Part shown: piece after piece, positions 1 through 10,001 of the stretch
How the letters are laid out: every line of letters begins with the position of its first letter
Numbering within the stretch: the stretch's first letter is position 1
From: Cytophagales bacterium
Lineage (GTDB): Bacteria; Bacteroidota; Bacteroidia; Cytophagales; Bernardetiaceae
DNA length: 64,000 nucleotides
NCBI GenBank assembly: GCA_013299045.1
Contig: JAAFJX010000004.1
Location: 153,048-217,047 of the forward strand
Direction: 5' to 3'
Position numbers and translations under genes: made by a program
Notes under the pieces: model-generated
What the model was told of the DNA's origin: nothing
The model's input: only the letters and a program-made list of their open reading frames with translations
Database searches by the model: none

Positions 1-33
1 ATAGTCAATTTTTACAAAAAAATAACGACACGC

Positions 34-3000
34 CTAAGCCCAGTTTGTGTATGCCAGATAGTCTTTTAATTCAATACCCATCACGAGAACATCGTCGGTT
101 TGTAGCTCTACAGACTGTTTTTGCCAATTTTCATGTTCAGCATAGAGCTTATCTATTTTTTCTTCGGGTTTGAGGTTATGCAGAGTGCTGATAAATTGTA
201 CGAGCTGTTTTTTGGAGTATCTTTTGTTTTGAGGTCCACCAAACTGGTCTTGGAAACCATCAGAGAAAAGATAAATTGTTTCCAACCGAAGAGGCACTTC
301 ATGCAGTAGAAAAGGCATTTTTGCAGTGCGCTCATGGCCTCCCACATTAGCTACATTGCCTTTGATACTTATGAGTTCGCCGTTTTTGGCCTGATAGGTC
401 ATAGACTGCCCTGCACCCGCAAAGAAAATAGCTTCGCAGCGAATAGATTGTGTTTCGGCACGTAAAACCATGTCCATAGCCACCAGCGAAATAGCCATGC
501 CGTCTCTGTTTTCGGTATCAAACTGGCGCAAGTTTTTGCGAATGAGCTTGTTCATTTCGTCCAGAATGAGGTTAGGCACAAAGACTTCAAGCGTTCCTGT
601 TATTTCGTCCAACAAATTGTGCCCCATCATGGCCATCATGGCTCCAGGTACACCATGCCCGGTGCAATCCACGGCAGCGATAAGAACTCGCCTTCGGGTA
701 TTGCCCATTTTGATTTCGTTCACCCAATAAAAATCACCACTCACAATATCCTTGGGCTTATAAACGACCCAGTAAGGCGGTACAAACCTAGAATAATGCT
801 CTTTCTGTGGCAGCATGGCTGTTTGTATGCGCTTGGCGTAATTGATACTGGCTATGATTTCGTTGCTTTTCTTTTCTACGGTGGCGGTACGTTCGGCTAC
901 TTTCTCTTCCAGCCTAACTTGGTTTCTGCTGAGTTCTCTTATTCGCCAATAAACGGCAAAACTCAAAAGCCCACAAACAAGCAATAACACGGCTATTCTA
1001 AAGTCCAATCTTTGCCAAAAATAGGGTTTTTTGATAATGATAAGATCTTTTGAGATGCTGGTAGCCAAACCTTTGTCATTCTTTGCCCACACTTTGAACG
1101 TGTATTCACCAGGCGGGAGGTTTGCATAGGTAGCATAATTTCGTTCGGCAATATCCACTACCTTTTTGTCAAAACCCACGAGCTGATAAGAATAGGTATT
1201 GAATTCTGAGTTGGCATAGTTCAGTAGCGCAAATTCTATAGTAACCATGTCGGCATCGGGAGGGAGTTCTACTATTTTTTTGAGGGTTAGTAGTGAGTCC
1301 AGCTTTAGGCTCTTGTCGCCTACTTTTAAATCAGAAAAGACGATGTTAGCAATGTTATTGACTGCATTTATTTGAGCAGGGTCAAAAAAGAGCACTCCCT
1401 CGTTTGTTTTGATGTAAATGTTGCCTGTATGAGCGCCCATGGCATATATGGCTCGTCCGTGATGAGTGGTATAAATTAGGTTTACTGGTAGGTCTCGCTC
1501 CAGATAAAAGTTATCTACTCGGTAAGTGGTGGGTGCAATTCGGCTAATGCCCTGTGAGGTAGTCAGCCACATAAAGCCGTTCCTGTCTTTATTCAAGCTA
1601 AAGGCAGGGTCGGAGGGTAGGCCTGCGCTTTTGCCTAAAGTCTTTAGTACTGCCCCTGTTTTGAGGTCTATGAGTTGTAAACCCAAATACGAAGCTATCC
1701 ACATTTTATCTTTCTCATACATGACTGCTCCTGCTATTCTGAGGTCATGGTAGTCTTTATTGATAGGAATAGCAATACGTTCTATATCCTTGATAGCTTC
1801 GTTATAGCGGTAAAGAGTATCTACTCTATTCAAATACCAAATCGTTTTGAAAGGGTCTTCCCAAATATACATTTCAGTAAAATCTTCCGTTCCTGGTTCG
1901 TTTTTGAGTTTTCTTTGTCGCCTCTGGCCTTTGTCAATAACTGAAAAAAGACCATAGGTATTCACAAAAAGACGTTTATCAGCAGTTAGCCAAAAGTTTA
2001 TCGGCGATAAATTGATATCAATTTGGAAATCATTTACGAGCTTAAATTTACCCTCGTGGTATTCTACAAACTCTGCATCTCTGAAATGTAGCCAAAGTTT
2101 GTTTGGCGCTACTTCTTGTACGGACTCTAAGCGGGATTCAACTAATCGCATATTGTGCATATACTTGGGGAGGTAGTGCACAAAATCTCCTGTTTTAGGG
2201 TTTTGCCCCACAACACCAGCATAAGCAGCACCCAAATCGTCAGCACCCTTCTGCAAGCCGCTCCAAATCCATCCGTTGGCCGTTTCTGCAATAACTCTGC
2301 CTCCAAAGGAGTAATCTTGAAAATCACGGACTTTGTGCTTGAGTATATGAAACTTACTAACACGCGGATTCAAGTAGGCTAGCCCAGCAGAAGTGCCAAC
2401 CCAGAGAATACCCTCGCGGTCAATAAACAAGGCAGAAACGTTGTCATCAGGAATGGAGTTGATGTTGTTGGAGTTGCTTGTAAAGCTAGTAAACATATCC
2501 ATTTTGCGGTCATATTTGCAAAGCCCTCCGCCAAGAGTTCCTACCCAGATATTGCCCTCCGCATCTTCTACAATATCGCTGATATTATCGGCAGACAAGC
2601 CGTTATTGTTTTTGAGGTCTGTAACAAAAGACCTAAAATTGCCTGTTTTCTGGTTGTACCAGTACAAGCCGCGGTAAGTACCAAACCAGACATCGCCGCT
2701 CTTATCCATAAAAATCTTACGCACTGCTTGGGGGCCGTTGGTCGGTGAATCTATTTTGTTGCGGTCGGCGGGCAAGTGGTAAAATCTTTGTTGCCCCATT
2801 CTAAAGGTATCCACACCCACATCATCTTGCCAAGTAGCCATCCAAAAACGCCCCGTACGGTCTTGCAGCGCAATACCATTTGTAAAAGGTGAAGGACTAT
2901 CCTCACGGGTTTCTCTGGACTTTGGCGCAATCCTTTCGCTGATTGTCCATGTCTTTTCATCTAGCTTAAAAAAACCGCCAGCGGTAATCCAAATATTCTT

Positions 3001-3423
3001 TTGTTGGTCTTCCATGATTTGGAACACGCGGTTACTCCTGAGCGCCTTGGGGTTGTCCTTCTCAGCTGCCAAATTTTTGAAGGTTTCGCGCTCTAAATCA
3101 AACAAAAAAGCGCCGTCGGTATCTGTGCAGAGCCAGAGCCGTTTTTTAGAGTCTATAAACAAACCAGACACTGTGTTGTGTTCGTGTTCAAGCGTATCCA
3201 CCTCTACAGGCTTAAAAAGTTTGGTGCTTTTGCCATCATAGCGCATCAAGCCGCTTGGAGTTCCTAGCCAAATAAATCCGTACTTATCTTGGGTAATTGC
3301 ATTGATGTATGGGTCTTGTAGTTTGACACGATGAAACTTAACCTCTGCCTGCGCCATCAAATCCTTGCCAAACAGAAAAATAGCAAACCATAATATACAG
3401 CTAATAATTCTCGATAGATACAT
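34..3423 (-). CDS. Two-component-propeller sensor with SpoIIE-type PP2C phosphatase
   Basis: A 1129-residue membrane sensor that probably couples an extracytoplasmic signal to serine/threonine dephosphorylation in the cytoplasm. A hydrophobic signal segment (about 1-26, ending MAQA) precedes repeated blades of the form GxLWVGT/GNIWVGT (about 30-700), as in regulator-propeller sensors. A Y_Y_Y-type domain follows (about 735-790, with LPPGEYTFKVWAKN), then one membrane helix (about 806-825), a charged coiled coil with the linker motif AKRIQTAMLP (about 856), and a SpoIIE phosphatase domain (about 880-1115). The metal-binding acidic motifs SGDFYW, DCTGHGVPGA, FSDGFQDQFGG and DDVL are all present. 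There is no histidine-kinase domain. The neighbour at 3729 is divergent. The signal sensed and the phosphoprotein substrate are unknown. Confidence 0.9.
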   Translation of the reverse strand: MYLSRIISCILWFAIFLFGKDLMAQAEVKFHRVKLQDPYINAITQDKYGFIWLGTPSGLMRYDGKSTKLFKPVEVDTLEHEHNTVSGLFIDSKKRLWLCTDTDGAFLFDLERETFKNLAAEKDNPKALRSNRVFQIMEDQQKNIWITAGGFFKLDEKTWTISERIAPKSRETREDSPSPFTNGIALQDRTGRFWMATWQDDVGVDTFRMGQQRFYHLPADRNKIDSPTNGPQAVRKIFMDKSGDVWFGTYRGLYWYNQKTGNFRSFVTDLKNNNGLSADNISDIVEDAEGNIWVGTLGGGLCKYDRKMDMFTSFTSNSNNINSIPDDNVSALFIDREGILWVGTSAGLAYLNPRVSKFHILKHKVRDFQDYSFGGRVIAETANGWIWSGLQKGADDLGAAYAGVVGQNPKTGDFVHYLPKYMHNMRLVESRLESVQEVAPNKLWLHFRDAEFVEYHEGKFKLVNDFQIDINLSPINFWLTADKRLFVNTYGLFSVIDKGQRRQRKLKNEPGTEDFTEMYIWEDPFKTIWYLNRVDTLYRYNEAIKDIERIAIPINKDYHDLRIAGAVMYEKDKMWIASYLGLQLIDLKTGAVLKTLGKSAGLPSDPAFSLNKDRNGFMWLTTSQGISRIAPTTYRVDNFYLERDLPVNLIYTTHHGRAIYAMGAHTGNIYIKTNEGVLFFDPAQINAVNNIANIVFSDLKVGDKSLKLDSLLTLKKIVELPPDADMVTIEFALLNYANSEFNTYSYQLVGFDKKVVDIAERNYATYANLPPGEYTFKVWAKNDKGLATSISKDLIIIKKPYFWQRLDFRIAVLLLVCGLLSFAVYWRIRELSRNQVRLEEKVAERTATVEKKSNEIIASINYAKRIQTAMLPQKEHYSRFVPPYWVVYKPKDIVSGDFYWVNEIKMGNTRRRVLIAAVDCTGHGVPGAMMAMMGHNLLDEITGTLEVFVPNLILDEMNKLIRKNLRQFDTENRDGMAISLVAMDMVLRAETQSIRCEAIFFAGAGQSMTYQAKNGELISIKGNVANVGGHERTAKMPFLLHEVPLRLETIYLFSDGFQDQFGGPQNKRYSKKQLVQFISTLHNLKPEEKIDKLYAEHENWQKQSVELQTDDVLVMGIELKDYLAYTNWA

Positions 3424-3728
3424 GAACTATGGTATAATTGACTCAAATAAATGTTTTTGTATGCTATATTAATTTTTTTGATAAAAATACAATCAAAAGA
3501 TTACCAATTTGTTGCTTTGGCAAAACTATACAGCTGCAAATTTAAGGTATATTCTGTATAAAAAAACACTTTGCGGATATTCTTACAAAAAAAAATGCAA
3601 ACTGGATTTGACGTTATTTTGAAGTAATTAAATATAAAAAAAACAATTATATTTTAATAAAAGACATTTTATAAAAAAATAAAAAACTGCTGATTTATCT
3701 GCAAGAATAACTTTCAATGCTATTCTAA
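3424..3728. other. Divergent intergenic region, AT-rich
   Basis: A 305-bp region between two divergently transcribed genes. It is very AT-rich with several A-runs. It must hold promoters for both genes, but I could not identify a convincing -33/-7 pair. The closest is TAACTTTC at 3708-3715, one base off the Bacteroidota -7 consensus TAnnTTTG and close upstream of the + strand gene. No RNA gene or repeat is seen. Confidence 0.5.
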
Positions 3729-5243
3729 ATGACTATTGGTTTAGTACCTCGCAAAAAAACTTTGGAATCTAGAAAAAAAATTACAATAACTCACCTAAAT
3801 TTGCAAGGCAATAAACAAACTTTTAGCGCATTGAACAAGATAACACACAGCAAATGGCTTGCTTGGGGAGCTGTCATTTTTAGCATATTCTTTTTGTTGA
3901 TAGTTGCATGGTTTTGGCTAGGCTCTGAACACAGTCAGGTAGGCTTGGCTAGTCGCTGGGATACGCTCCAGAACGCAGTAAGTGCTGCCCGTGATACGGC
4001 ATTGGGCACAGATGCAGCCAGCAACACTGATACTACCAAAGCCGAAACAGGCAGGCAGGCGGTCGTCAAACCTAAGCTCAATGAAAGCCTGTTCAAGCCA
4101 GAAAGCCCTAAATCCAACTACTTTCTACAGAACAACCCTACGTCTCAGAACAACGCACCACTTGACAAGTTCTTTGAGGCCCTTCAGAGCGTAGCAGATA
4201 CAGACCACATACATCTTGCATTTTATGGCGACTCACAAATTGAAGGCGACCGCGTTACGTCCAATATGCGTCCTTTGCTTGGCGAGTCCATGAACTGTCA
4301 GAATGCGCTTGGTTTTGTGCCCATAATTGAACGCTCTACCAATATGTCTGTGAACAAAAATTTGGGTGGCAAATGGCAAAAATATTCTTTTTTTGACAAA
4401 AAGCACCCCAGCAAACGTTATGGAGCATCGGGCATGGCTTTTAAGTTTTATGCGCCTAGCGCCACGCTCAAGCTGAACTTCCGAAACATGAAGCACAGGG
4501 GCTATTTGTTAAGTTATGGAAAAACGAATAAGCCTTTAATCATCAATGTTTATAATGCCGAAAATTGGAAACGTATCGTCTCTGACACTTTGGAAGCAGA
4601 CTCCCTTTCGCACACGCATTTCCACGTAGTGTATTGGCCAGAAGCCGTTTCAAAGGTTAAGTTTGAGTTTTTGAGCAAAAGTAGTGTAGATGTATTCGGC
4701 TTGTATCTGTACGAAAGCAGAAAGGGGCTTCAAATAGATAACTATGGGCTTTTAGGGCACTCGGGCAATGGTTTTTTGTTTGCGAATGCCTCTTTTATGG
4801 CATCTCAGCACAAAGCACTCAATACTCGCCTTGTTCTTTTGCAGTTTGGGGCCAATGCCATACCCTACATCAATAGTCCCAAAGAGTATCAGTATATGCG
4901 CAAAGAATTTAGTAAGATGATTCAAAAAGTCAAGGAGATATGCCCTGAGGCTTCCATTCTATTGGTTTCGCCTGGCGAAATGGCTAGACGCATCAATGGT
5001 CGCTACATAGCCTACGGCAATGCGCGTCATTTTAGAGATATGCTCAAAGACTTGGCCATAACGCATGAAGTGGCTTTTTTTGATACCTATGCGCTTATGG
5101 GTAGCCAGCCTAACCTGGGCGCATGGCTCAAGAAAAAGTGGGTGTATTCGGACGGCCATCTTACTGAAAAAGGTCATTATGCTTTTGCCAAAGCCATTTC
5201 TGAAGCGTTGATAGCGGAGTGGGCAGCCTTTAAAGCACGTTGA
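3729..5243 (+). CDS. Membrane-anchored SGNH/GDSL-family hydrolase
   Basis: A 504-residue protein likely to act on ester groups (for example acetyl groups) of envelope or extracellular glycans; the substrate is inference. A basic N-terminus precedes one membrane helix (about 42-65), and a low-complexity linker follows. The SGNH blocks are visible: block I AFYGDSQIEGD (about 164-174, nucleophile Ser in GDSQ), a block III-like LLQFGANA (about 369-376, Asn), and block V SDGHLTEKGH (about 473-482, catalytic Asp and His). A region of about 120 residues between blocks I and III looks like an inserted beta-sandwich. The next gene starts 16 bp downstream on the same strand, so co-transcription is likely. 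Confidence 0.82.
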   Translation: MTIGLVPRKKTLESRKKITITHLNLQGNKQTFSALNKITHSKWLAWGAVIFSIFFLLIVAWFWLGSEHSQVGLASRWDTLQNAVSAARDTALGTDAASNTDTTKAETGRQAVVKPKLNESLFKPESPKSNYFLQNNPTSQNNAPLDKFFEALQSVADTDHIHLAFYGDSQIEGDRVTSNMRPLLGESMNCQNALGFVPIIERSTNMSVNKNLGGKWQKYSFFDKKHPSKRYGASGMAFKFYAPSATLKLNFRNMKHRGYLLSYGKTNKPLIINVYNAENWKRIVSDTLEADSLSHTHFHVVYWPEAVSKVKFEFLSKSSVDVFGLYLYESRKGLQIDNYGLLGHSGNGFLFANASFMASQHKALNTRLVLLQFGANAIPYINSPKEYQYMRKEFSKMIQKVKEICPEASILLVSPGEMARRINGRYIAYGNARHFRDMLKDLAITHEVAFFDTYALMGSQPNLGAWLKKKWVYSDGHLTEKGHYAFAKAISEALIAEWAAFKAR

Positions 5244-5259
5244 AAATTACTAAAATTGT

Positions 5260-6891
5260 ATGCTTGATTTCAAATTCAATAAACCATTTATGCAGCATTG
5301 GCTCACAAAAAGCACCTTCTGCTTTTTATTGTTAGGAAGCGCAAGTTTTACTGTATGTGCCCAAAGTTTGCTCAAGCCCACGCATTACAAGTTCAAACAT
5401 ACACAGCGCGTTTTCAAAACTCTCAATTTGGCTTTTCAGAATGGCATGAACGAGCCTGATTTGGAAGTAGTGGATACCGACAATTTAGTACTCAAATACT
5501 TCAGCAAGCCCAGCCCCACTTTGCGGCTCAGCGAAGGGGTTTACAACCTCTGCATGACCTTTGGGGCAGACTCCTCGAACGCACTCGCTACCCTGCTCTC
5601 ACACGAATTAGTGCATCATTATGAGCGGCATCAAGGCCATGCTCACTACGACACCAAGAACACGCTGAGCGCAAACGAGCTAACACAGTCCGCTTACTAT
5701 GAACTAGATGCTGATACCAAAGGCTGCTTTTATAGTTTTTTGAGTGGTTTTGATACACACAATATTTTTGAGAATGTTCTGAATAAAGTTTATATGCACT
5801 TCAAACTCCCCGACAAGCTGAACGGCTACCCAACGCGCCAAGAACGCATTACAAACATCAGAAAACAAAGCGCTGATATTCAAGGCAATGCTATTGTTTT
5901 TACGGCAGGGCAGTTCTTGTATGCTGCCCAAAATTTCGTGGCCGCCACGGCTTGCTTTGAGTTTTTACAACGCTTTCCGTGCGGCGAAGTCCTTAACAAT
6001 ACAGGTGCTTCTGCTCTACAAGCCGCTTTAAGTATGACCAACCCCAACGAGCTGCCTTTTATGCTACCTGTAGAAACAAAACCGCGCAATCGTTTTTTGG
6101 TTAAAAATAATTGGACAAATAGCAAGCAAATATATGTAAGCAAGGCCATCAATGCCCTAGAGCGTTTGCAGAGAATCAAGCCCAACGAAGCCAGTACAGT
6201 CCTTAATTTAGCCATTGCCTATATTTTAGACAACAAACTAGAATTGGCATTAGCACAACTTGAACAAGGTATGGCTGCCCAAAAAAAGCCCAACCCTAAT
6301 TTTTACACGCTCAAGGCTGTTGTTTACTTTCTCAAAAAAGATTATGATAGCGCCGAAGACAACTTTATAAAAGCCCAAACTAGAGGCGCTTATATGGCCG
6401 AGCATAATGCCAAAGTATTTCAAAAGTACAACAAAAATGCTTTTTCTGGTTTTATAGATTGGTTAGCAGAATGGTTTGAGGAGGTGGACGCACCCCAAAA
6501 GCAAAACGGAGTCAGGTTTCCTGAAGAACTCAGTAGGCAGGCTATACCGCCCAAGCAAACCACACTCTTCCTGAAAGTAAGCGAAAAACCCTATGTCAAA
6601 ATTCTTTATAATGCCGATTGGCACAGCAAAGGTGTTATGATTCTGCAAACAGAGCGTATTGACTATACCCTGCTTTTTGACAAAACTTTGCAGTCGGCAG
6701 CCTCTGCCAAATATTTGCGCTATGGCAGCACCAAAACCGACATACAAGCTGTTTGCGGCAGCTCCTTTTTGGAAATGGAGCTGGCAGGCGGCAGCTTGTG
6801 GGCTTATCCGAATGCGCAGTTGGTTTGTTTGTTCAATGATAAAAATCGGCTTTTTGCTTGGTTTATTGCCTCGCGTAGCGTTAAATTTTAA
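5260..6891 (+). CDS. Secreted M48-like zinc metallopeptidase with TPR-like repeats
   Basis: A 543-residue exported protein. The N-terminus carries a signal peptide ending near VCAQS; an internal Met (MQHW) is an alternative start that leaves a shorter leader. The motif HELVHH at about 115-120 is a zincin HExxH. The segment ELDADTKG at about 148-155 supplies the downstream acidic ligand, and YPTRQERI follows as in M48-type peptidases. The middle (about 210-400) has TPR-like helical repeats (ALAQLEQGMAAQ, DYDSAEDNFIKAQ). The C-terminal 130 residues are unassigned. The likely role is periplasmic or outer-membrane proteolysis. It lies 16 bp after the SGNH hydrolase gene and 19 bp before the acetyltransferase gene. 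Confidence 0.82.
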   Translation: MLDFKFNKPFMQHWLTKSTFCFLLLGSASFTVCAQSLLKPTHYKFKHTQRVFKTLNLAFQNGMNEPDLEVVDTDNLVLKYFSKPSPTLRLSEGVYNLCMTFGADSSNALATLLSHELVHHYERHQGHAHYDTKNTLSANELTQSAYYELDADTKGCFYSFLSGFDTHNIFENVLNKVYMHFKLPDKLNGYPTRQERITNIRKQSADIQGNAIVFTAGQFLYAAQNFVAATACFEFLQRFPCGEVLNNTGASALQAALSMTNPNELPFMLPVETKPRNRFLVKNNWTNSKQIYVSKAINALERLQRIKPNEASTVLNLAIAYILDNKLELALAQLEQGMAAQKKPNPNFYTLKAVVYFLKKDYDSAEDNFIKAQTRGAYMAEHNAKVFQKYNKNAFSGFIDWLAEWFEEVDAPQKQNGVRFPEELSRQAIPPKQTTLFLKVSEKPYVKILYNADWHSKGVMILQTERIDYTLLFDKTLQSAASAKYLRYGSTKTDIQAVCGSSFLEMELAGGSLWAYPNAQLVCLFNDKNRLFAWFIASRSVKF

Positions 6892-6910
6892 CCTATTAAT
6901 CAGAGTTATA

Positions 6911-7342
6911 ATGTTGCAAGTTCAAAAAATTACCCTGCCTACTGAGCTAGAAAAGGCGTTTCAGATACGGCACGATGTATTCGTAATTGGTCAGAACGTA
7001 CCCTCCGAAGAAGAGTACGATACTTATGAAAACGTTTCTACCCACTATTTGGCTACGTGGAGCGGCACAGCCTGCGGTACGGCGCGTTGGCGATTTACCG
7101 AAAAAGGCATCAAACTAGAGCGCTTTGCGGTTTTGGAGCGCTTCCGAAACAAGGGCGTAGGAGCAGCTATTTTGCAACTTATTTTGCAAGACTTGCACAA
7201 CGAATCGCAGCGCGCTTATGTGTATATGCACGCACAAGTACACGCCATGCCTTTTTATGAGCGTTTTGGTTTTGTTAAAGAGGGGCGGTTGTTTCACGAA
7301 TGCGACATTCCACACTTCGTGATGGCGCTTGATGGCCAATGA
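6911..7342 (+). CDS. GNAT family N-acetyltransferase (ElaA/YjcF type)
   Basis: A 143-residue cytoplasmic acyl-CoA-dependent N-acetyltransferase. The N-terminal pattern IRHDVFVIGQNVPSEEEYD is typical of the ElaA/YjcF subgroup. LERFAVLERFRNKGVGAAIL contains the acetyl-CoA pyrophosphate loop (RNKGVGAA), and FYERFGFVKEGRLFHECDIP is the usual C-terminal motif. The open frame extends upstream to 6659, but that part overlaps the preceding peptidase gene in another frame. The ATG at 6911 gives the family's normal length. The substrate is not predictable. Confidence 0.9.
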   Translation: MLQVQKITLPTELEKAFQIRHDVFVIGQNVPSEEEYDTYENVSTHYLATWSGTACGTARWRFTEKGIKLERFAVLERFRNKGVGAAILQLILQDLHNESQRAYVYMHAQVHAMPFYERFGFVKEGRLFHECDIPHFVMALDGQ

Positions 7343-7418
7343 ATTGCATAAAATATCCCTGTTTTTTACTTTTGGCCTACTTTTTATATAATGATTGAAG
7401 TGCCTATCTACTGAAACT

Positions 7419-8582
7419 ATGCCTAAATTTTGCCCAAGCCTCCTGTTTGTTTTTTTGCTGTTGAACCATTTGCTGGGCAAAGGGCAAGCGGTCAGTTCGC
7501 GTGAATACATTGTCAATCAGCCTATTATAGCAGGCCAAAACACTGACGTACTCGAAATAAAACGCATTGTTTGCAAAAAAGACAGCACTTGGCTAGAACT
7601 AGACTTTACGTGTTTTGAGCCAGAAGGACTTTTTGTAAACCCCGCGGACTCCGCCAATGCTTTTAGACTAAAGTATAAAGATAAATTTTTGCCGCTTTTA
7701 AGCACACGCTCTGTGCCCGAGAGCAGGCATTTGAACTGCCAAGACGGTCAAGTTTCTTATCAATTTGCTTTGGGCTTCGCCGGCATAGACTATGACAAAA
7801 TAAAATATGTAGATTTGTGTGCATTTTTTCCTGAAAAGCCCATTCTTTTTGAAGGCATTTTGCTTTGCACGGCCAAAGAAGCTGAAAAAAATGCCCAAGA
7901 TGGCGACACTCTCGCACAAATCAGTTTAGCGCGTTACTTCCAACGCACCACCAACTATCCCAAAGCAGAGTTCTTTTTTGAATTGTATCTCAAAAAACTG
8001 AACAGGCTTTATGGCAGTAAAGACGTGCGTTATCTATCTGTTACACAAGAAATTATTAAACTCTATTTGCTACGCATGGAGCTAGAAAAAGCTGAAAGTC
8101 TGTGTACCAGTCTTATGCAAGGTTTATATTCGGCCCACCCTTCTCTGCCTGAGTTTCATAGTATTCTGGGAGATATTTACCAAACCAAAGGTGCGCACCA
8201 TGAGGCTATTTTAGAGTATATGAAGTACTTACAACTCTTGGAAAAAAAAGGAGTTGTTAAAAGCAGTGTTTATTCTGCCACCACCAATCTCATACAGTAT
8301 TCCTACGGCCAACTACCCAACCAAGATACCTTAGCCGCTAAACCACTCTTGGTGGGCATTGCTATTAATAAAAAACAACTGGTGCAAGGAGTGGTGCTCA
8401 TGAAAATTTTTGCAGTGGGTGCAGACCAAATGATTATTTCGCAGAACCCTGACTTTGTGGATACAGACTGGCGACCCTACACCATCAAGGAGATAGTTCC
8501 CTTGGAAATAGGCACAGAACGGCTTTTTATCAAGTTCCGCTTCGGGACGGCTATGTCCGAGACCGTCGAAATTAATTTATGA
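7419..8582 (+). CDS. Secreted protein of unknown function with TPR-like helices
   Basis: A 387-residue exported protein. The ATG at 7419 opens directly into a signal peptide (MPKFCPSLLFVFLLLNHLL, cleavage near GQA); an in-frame TTG at 7395 is less likely. The first half (about 30-160) is beta-rich and unassigned. Residues about 160-300 look like TPR helices (SLARYFQRTTNYPKAEFFF, LGDIYQTKGAHHEAILEYMK). The last 80 residues are again beta-rich. I do not recognise the family. It converges on the tryptophan dioxygenase gene with only 15 bp between the stops and no clear terminator. Confidence 0.75.
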   Translation: MPKFCPSLLFVFLLLNHLLGKGQAVSSREYIVNQPIIAGQNTDVLEIKRIVCKKDSTWLELDFTCFEPEGLFVNPADSANAFRLKYKDKFLPLLSTRSVPESRHLNCQDGQVSYQFALGFAGIDYDKIKYVDLCAFFPEKPILFEGILLCTAKEAEKNAQDGDTLAQISLARYFQRTTNYPKAEFFFELYLKKLNRLYGSKDVRYLSVTQEIIKLYLLRMELEKAESLCTSLMQGLYSAHPSLPEFHSILGDIYQTKGAHHEAILEYMKYLQLLEKKGVVKSSVYSATTNLIQYSYGQLPNQDTLAAKPLLVGIAINKKQLVQGVVLMKIFAVGADQMIISQNPDFVDTDWRPYTIKEIVPLEIGTERLFIKFRFGTAMSETVEINL

Positions 8583-8597
8583 GCAGACAGAAATTAC

Positions 8598-9584
8598 CTA
8601 ACCATTCTTCGTAGTGCGCTGCCCTACATTGGCCACCACCCAGCTTTTACCCCATTCGGCCTTTTCGGCTTCAGACCAAAGCTCAGGATAAAAAATAATG
8701 CGCTGAAAGCGTGGAGGCAAGTATTGTTGCCAGTTTGTGCCGCCTGTTGCGTTTACGGGCTGTGCTTCACGCGCCAAATAACGCACCGCCGATTTGTAGT
8801 GCGACAAGCACCAATCTATGTTCAGGAGCGCGTCAAAGTCCTTGAGCTCCTGTACAATTTTGTCTTTGAGCGTAGAAGTGGCATAATGCTTTTGGAACAA
8901 AGCATACAAATTCCTATCTTTGACCTCAGCCGCAATGCTCAAAAAGGCTTGTGAGTAGCGTTCTTCAAACTGCTTGAGTGTGAGCGTTTTTTTGCCAGTA
9001 GCCAGCTCCGTAGCGCCACGTCGCCAATATATATGCTCGTAAATATCCGATACATTGGACTCTGCATTGAACTTGTCTTTGTGCTCATTGCCTAATAAAT
9101 GATGAAAACTCGTCGCTAATATCTCAATTTTACGGAATTGAAAGGACTGAAAGCCACTAGCCGGCATCAAACTCATTCTATATTTTAAAAACTGCGCAGG
9201 CTCCATGCCGTCCACCATCACATCAAAAGAATGCACCAAATGCTTCATGTAGCGCGTAATGCGGCCTAGTTTCATCAAAAAAATTGGGTCATTCGGCTCT
9301 TCTTGATGTATCAGTTGCTCCATTTCCCAGATAATAGCCTTGAAATAAAGCTCTGTAATTTGGTGGTAGAGCACAAAAATCATTTCGTCGGGGAAGTCTG
9401 TACGCGGATTTTGCAGCGTGAGCAGGGTGTCTATTTGCGCATAATTCCAGTATGTGAGATAGTTGGCGTGTAGCAAGCCTTCCAAATAACTGGGCAAGCT
9501 CTGTCCGCTGGCATCATACTTAACGGCGAGTGCTTCCAAATGCTTGGCTATAAGTTCTTGTTCACTAGAATTGGCGCTGTACAT
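8598..9584 (-). CDS. kynA: Tryptophan 2,3-dioxygenase
   Basis: A 328-residue heme enzyme that oxidises L-tryptophan to N-formylkynurenine, the first step of the kynurenine route. Family motifs are clear: WNYAQIDTLLTLQ, YHQITELYFK (His74 matches the active-site histidine of FxxxHQxxELWFK), RMSLMPASGFQSFQFR, and the substrate loop ATGGTNWQQYLPP near the C-terminus. WCLSHYKSAVRYL carries the probable heme-ligand histidine. The length fits bacterial enzymes. No other kynurenine-pathway gene is in the window. It lies 33 bp downstream of the STAS gene on the same strand, so a fur-family/STAS/kynA transcript is possible. Confidence 0.95.
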   Translation of the reverse strand: MYSANSSEQELIAKHLEALAVKYDASGQSLPSYLEGLLHANYLTYWNYAQIDTLLTLQNPRTDFPDEMIFVLYHQITELYFKAIIWEMEQLIHQEEPNDPIFLMKLGRITRYMKHLVHSFDVMVDGMEPAQFLKYRMSLMPASGFQSFQFRKIEILATSFHHLLGNEHKDKFNAESNVSDIYEHIYWRRGATELATGKKTLTLKQFEERYSQAFLSIAAEVKDRNLYALFQKHYATSTLKDKIVQELKDFDALLNIDWCLSHYKSAVRYLAREAQPVNATGGTNWQQYLPPRFQRIIFYPELWSEAEKAEWGKSWVVANVGQRTTKNG

Positions 9585-9617
9585 AATTTTGGGCTTTTAA
9601 AGTCTGAAAAATTAAAC

Positions 9618-9965
9618 CTATATCTTAGCTTTAAGTTCTGAGATGGCATTTTCTACAGTATCGGCCACTGAAAAAATGCTGTTCAGTTTGGTTATAAGAA
9701 GCAACTTTTCTGCTTGCTGAGAGGGTTTTACCAAAAACATTTCGCCTCCGCTATTCCTGAACTTAGTCAGCATACGAATCAAAACACTTAGGCCAGTGCT
9801 ATTCATGTAGTTGATGTCCGAAATTTGGGTAGCACAGTGTACTTGGCCTGCTTCAATATGCTTTTGAATGGTTATAAAAATATCGTTTTCGTCGGCTGTG
9901 CCTAGCAGGTCGCCGCTCATACGAATGACAAGAATACCCTCAGTAAGCTCCGTTTTGTAAGTCAT
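9618..9965 (-). CDS. STAS-domain anti-sigma factor antagonist
   Basis: A 115-residue single STAS domain of the SpoIIAA/RsbV type. Such proteins are phosphorylated by a GHKL kinase and dephosphorylated by SpoIIE-type phosphatases, and so release or sequester partners. The phosphorylation loop reads INYMNSTGLSVLIRML, with Ser56/Thr57 where the family has DSSGL. KLNSIFSVADTVENAI is the typical end. The window also encodes three SpoIIE phosphatase sensors that could act on it, but no RsbW-like kinase; the link is inference. It lies 36 bp after the Fur-family gene. Confidence 0.9.
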   Translation of the reverse strand: MTYKTELTEGILVIRMSGDLLGTADENDIFITIQKHIEAGQVHCATQISDINYMNSTGLSVLIRMLTKFRNSGGEMFLVKPSQQAEKLLLITKLNSIFSVADTVENAISELKAKI

Positions 9966-10001
9966 TTTTTTTGAAATTTAAATTAAAGTTAAATATCTTT
10001 T

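Noticed and set aside
6659..6910. N-terminal extension of the GNAT acetyltransferase
   Set aside because: It lies in another frame over the end of the metallopeptidase gene; the ATG at 6911 gives a complete domain.
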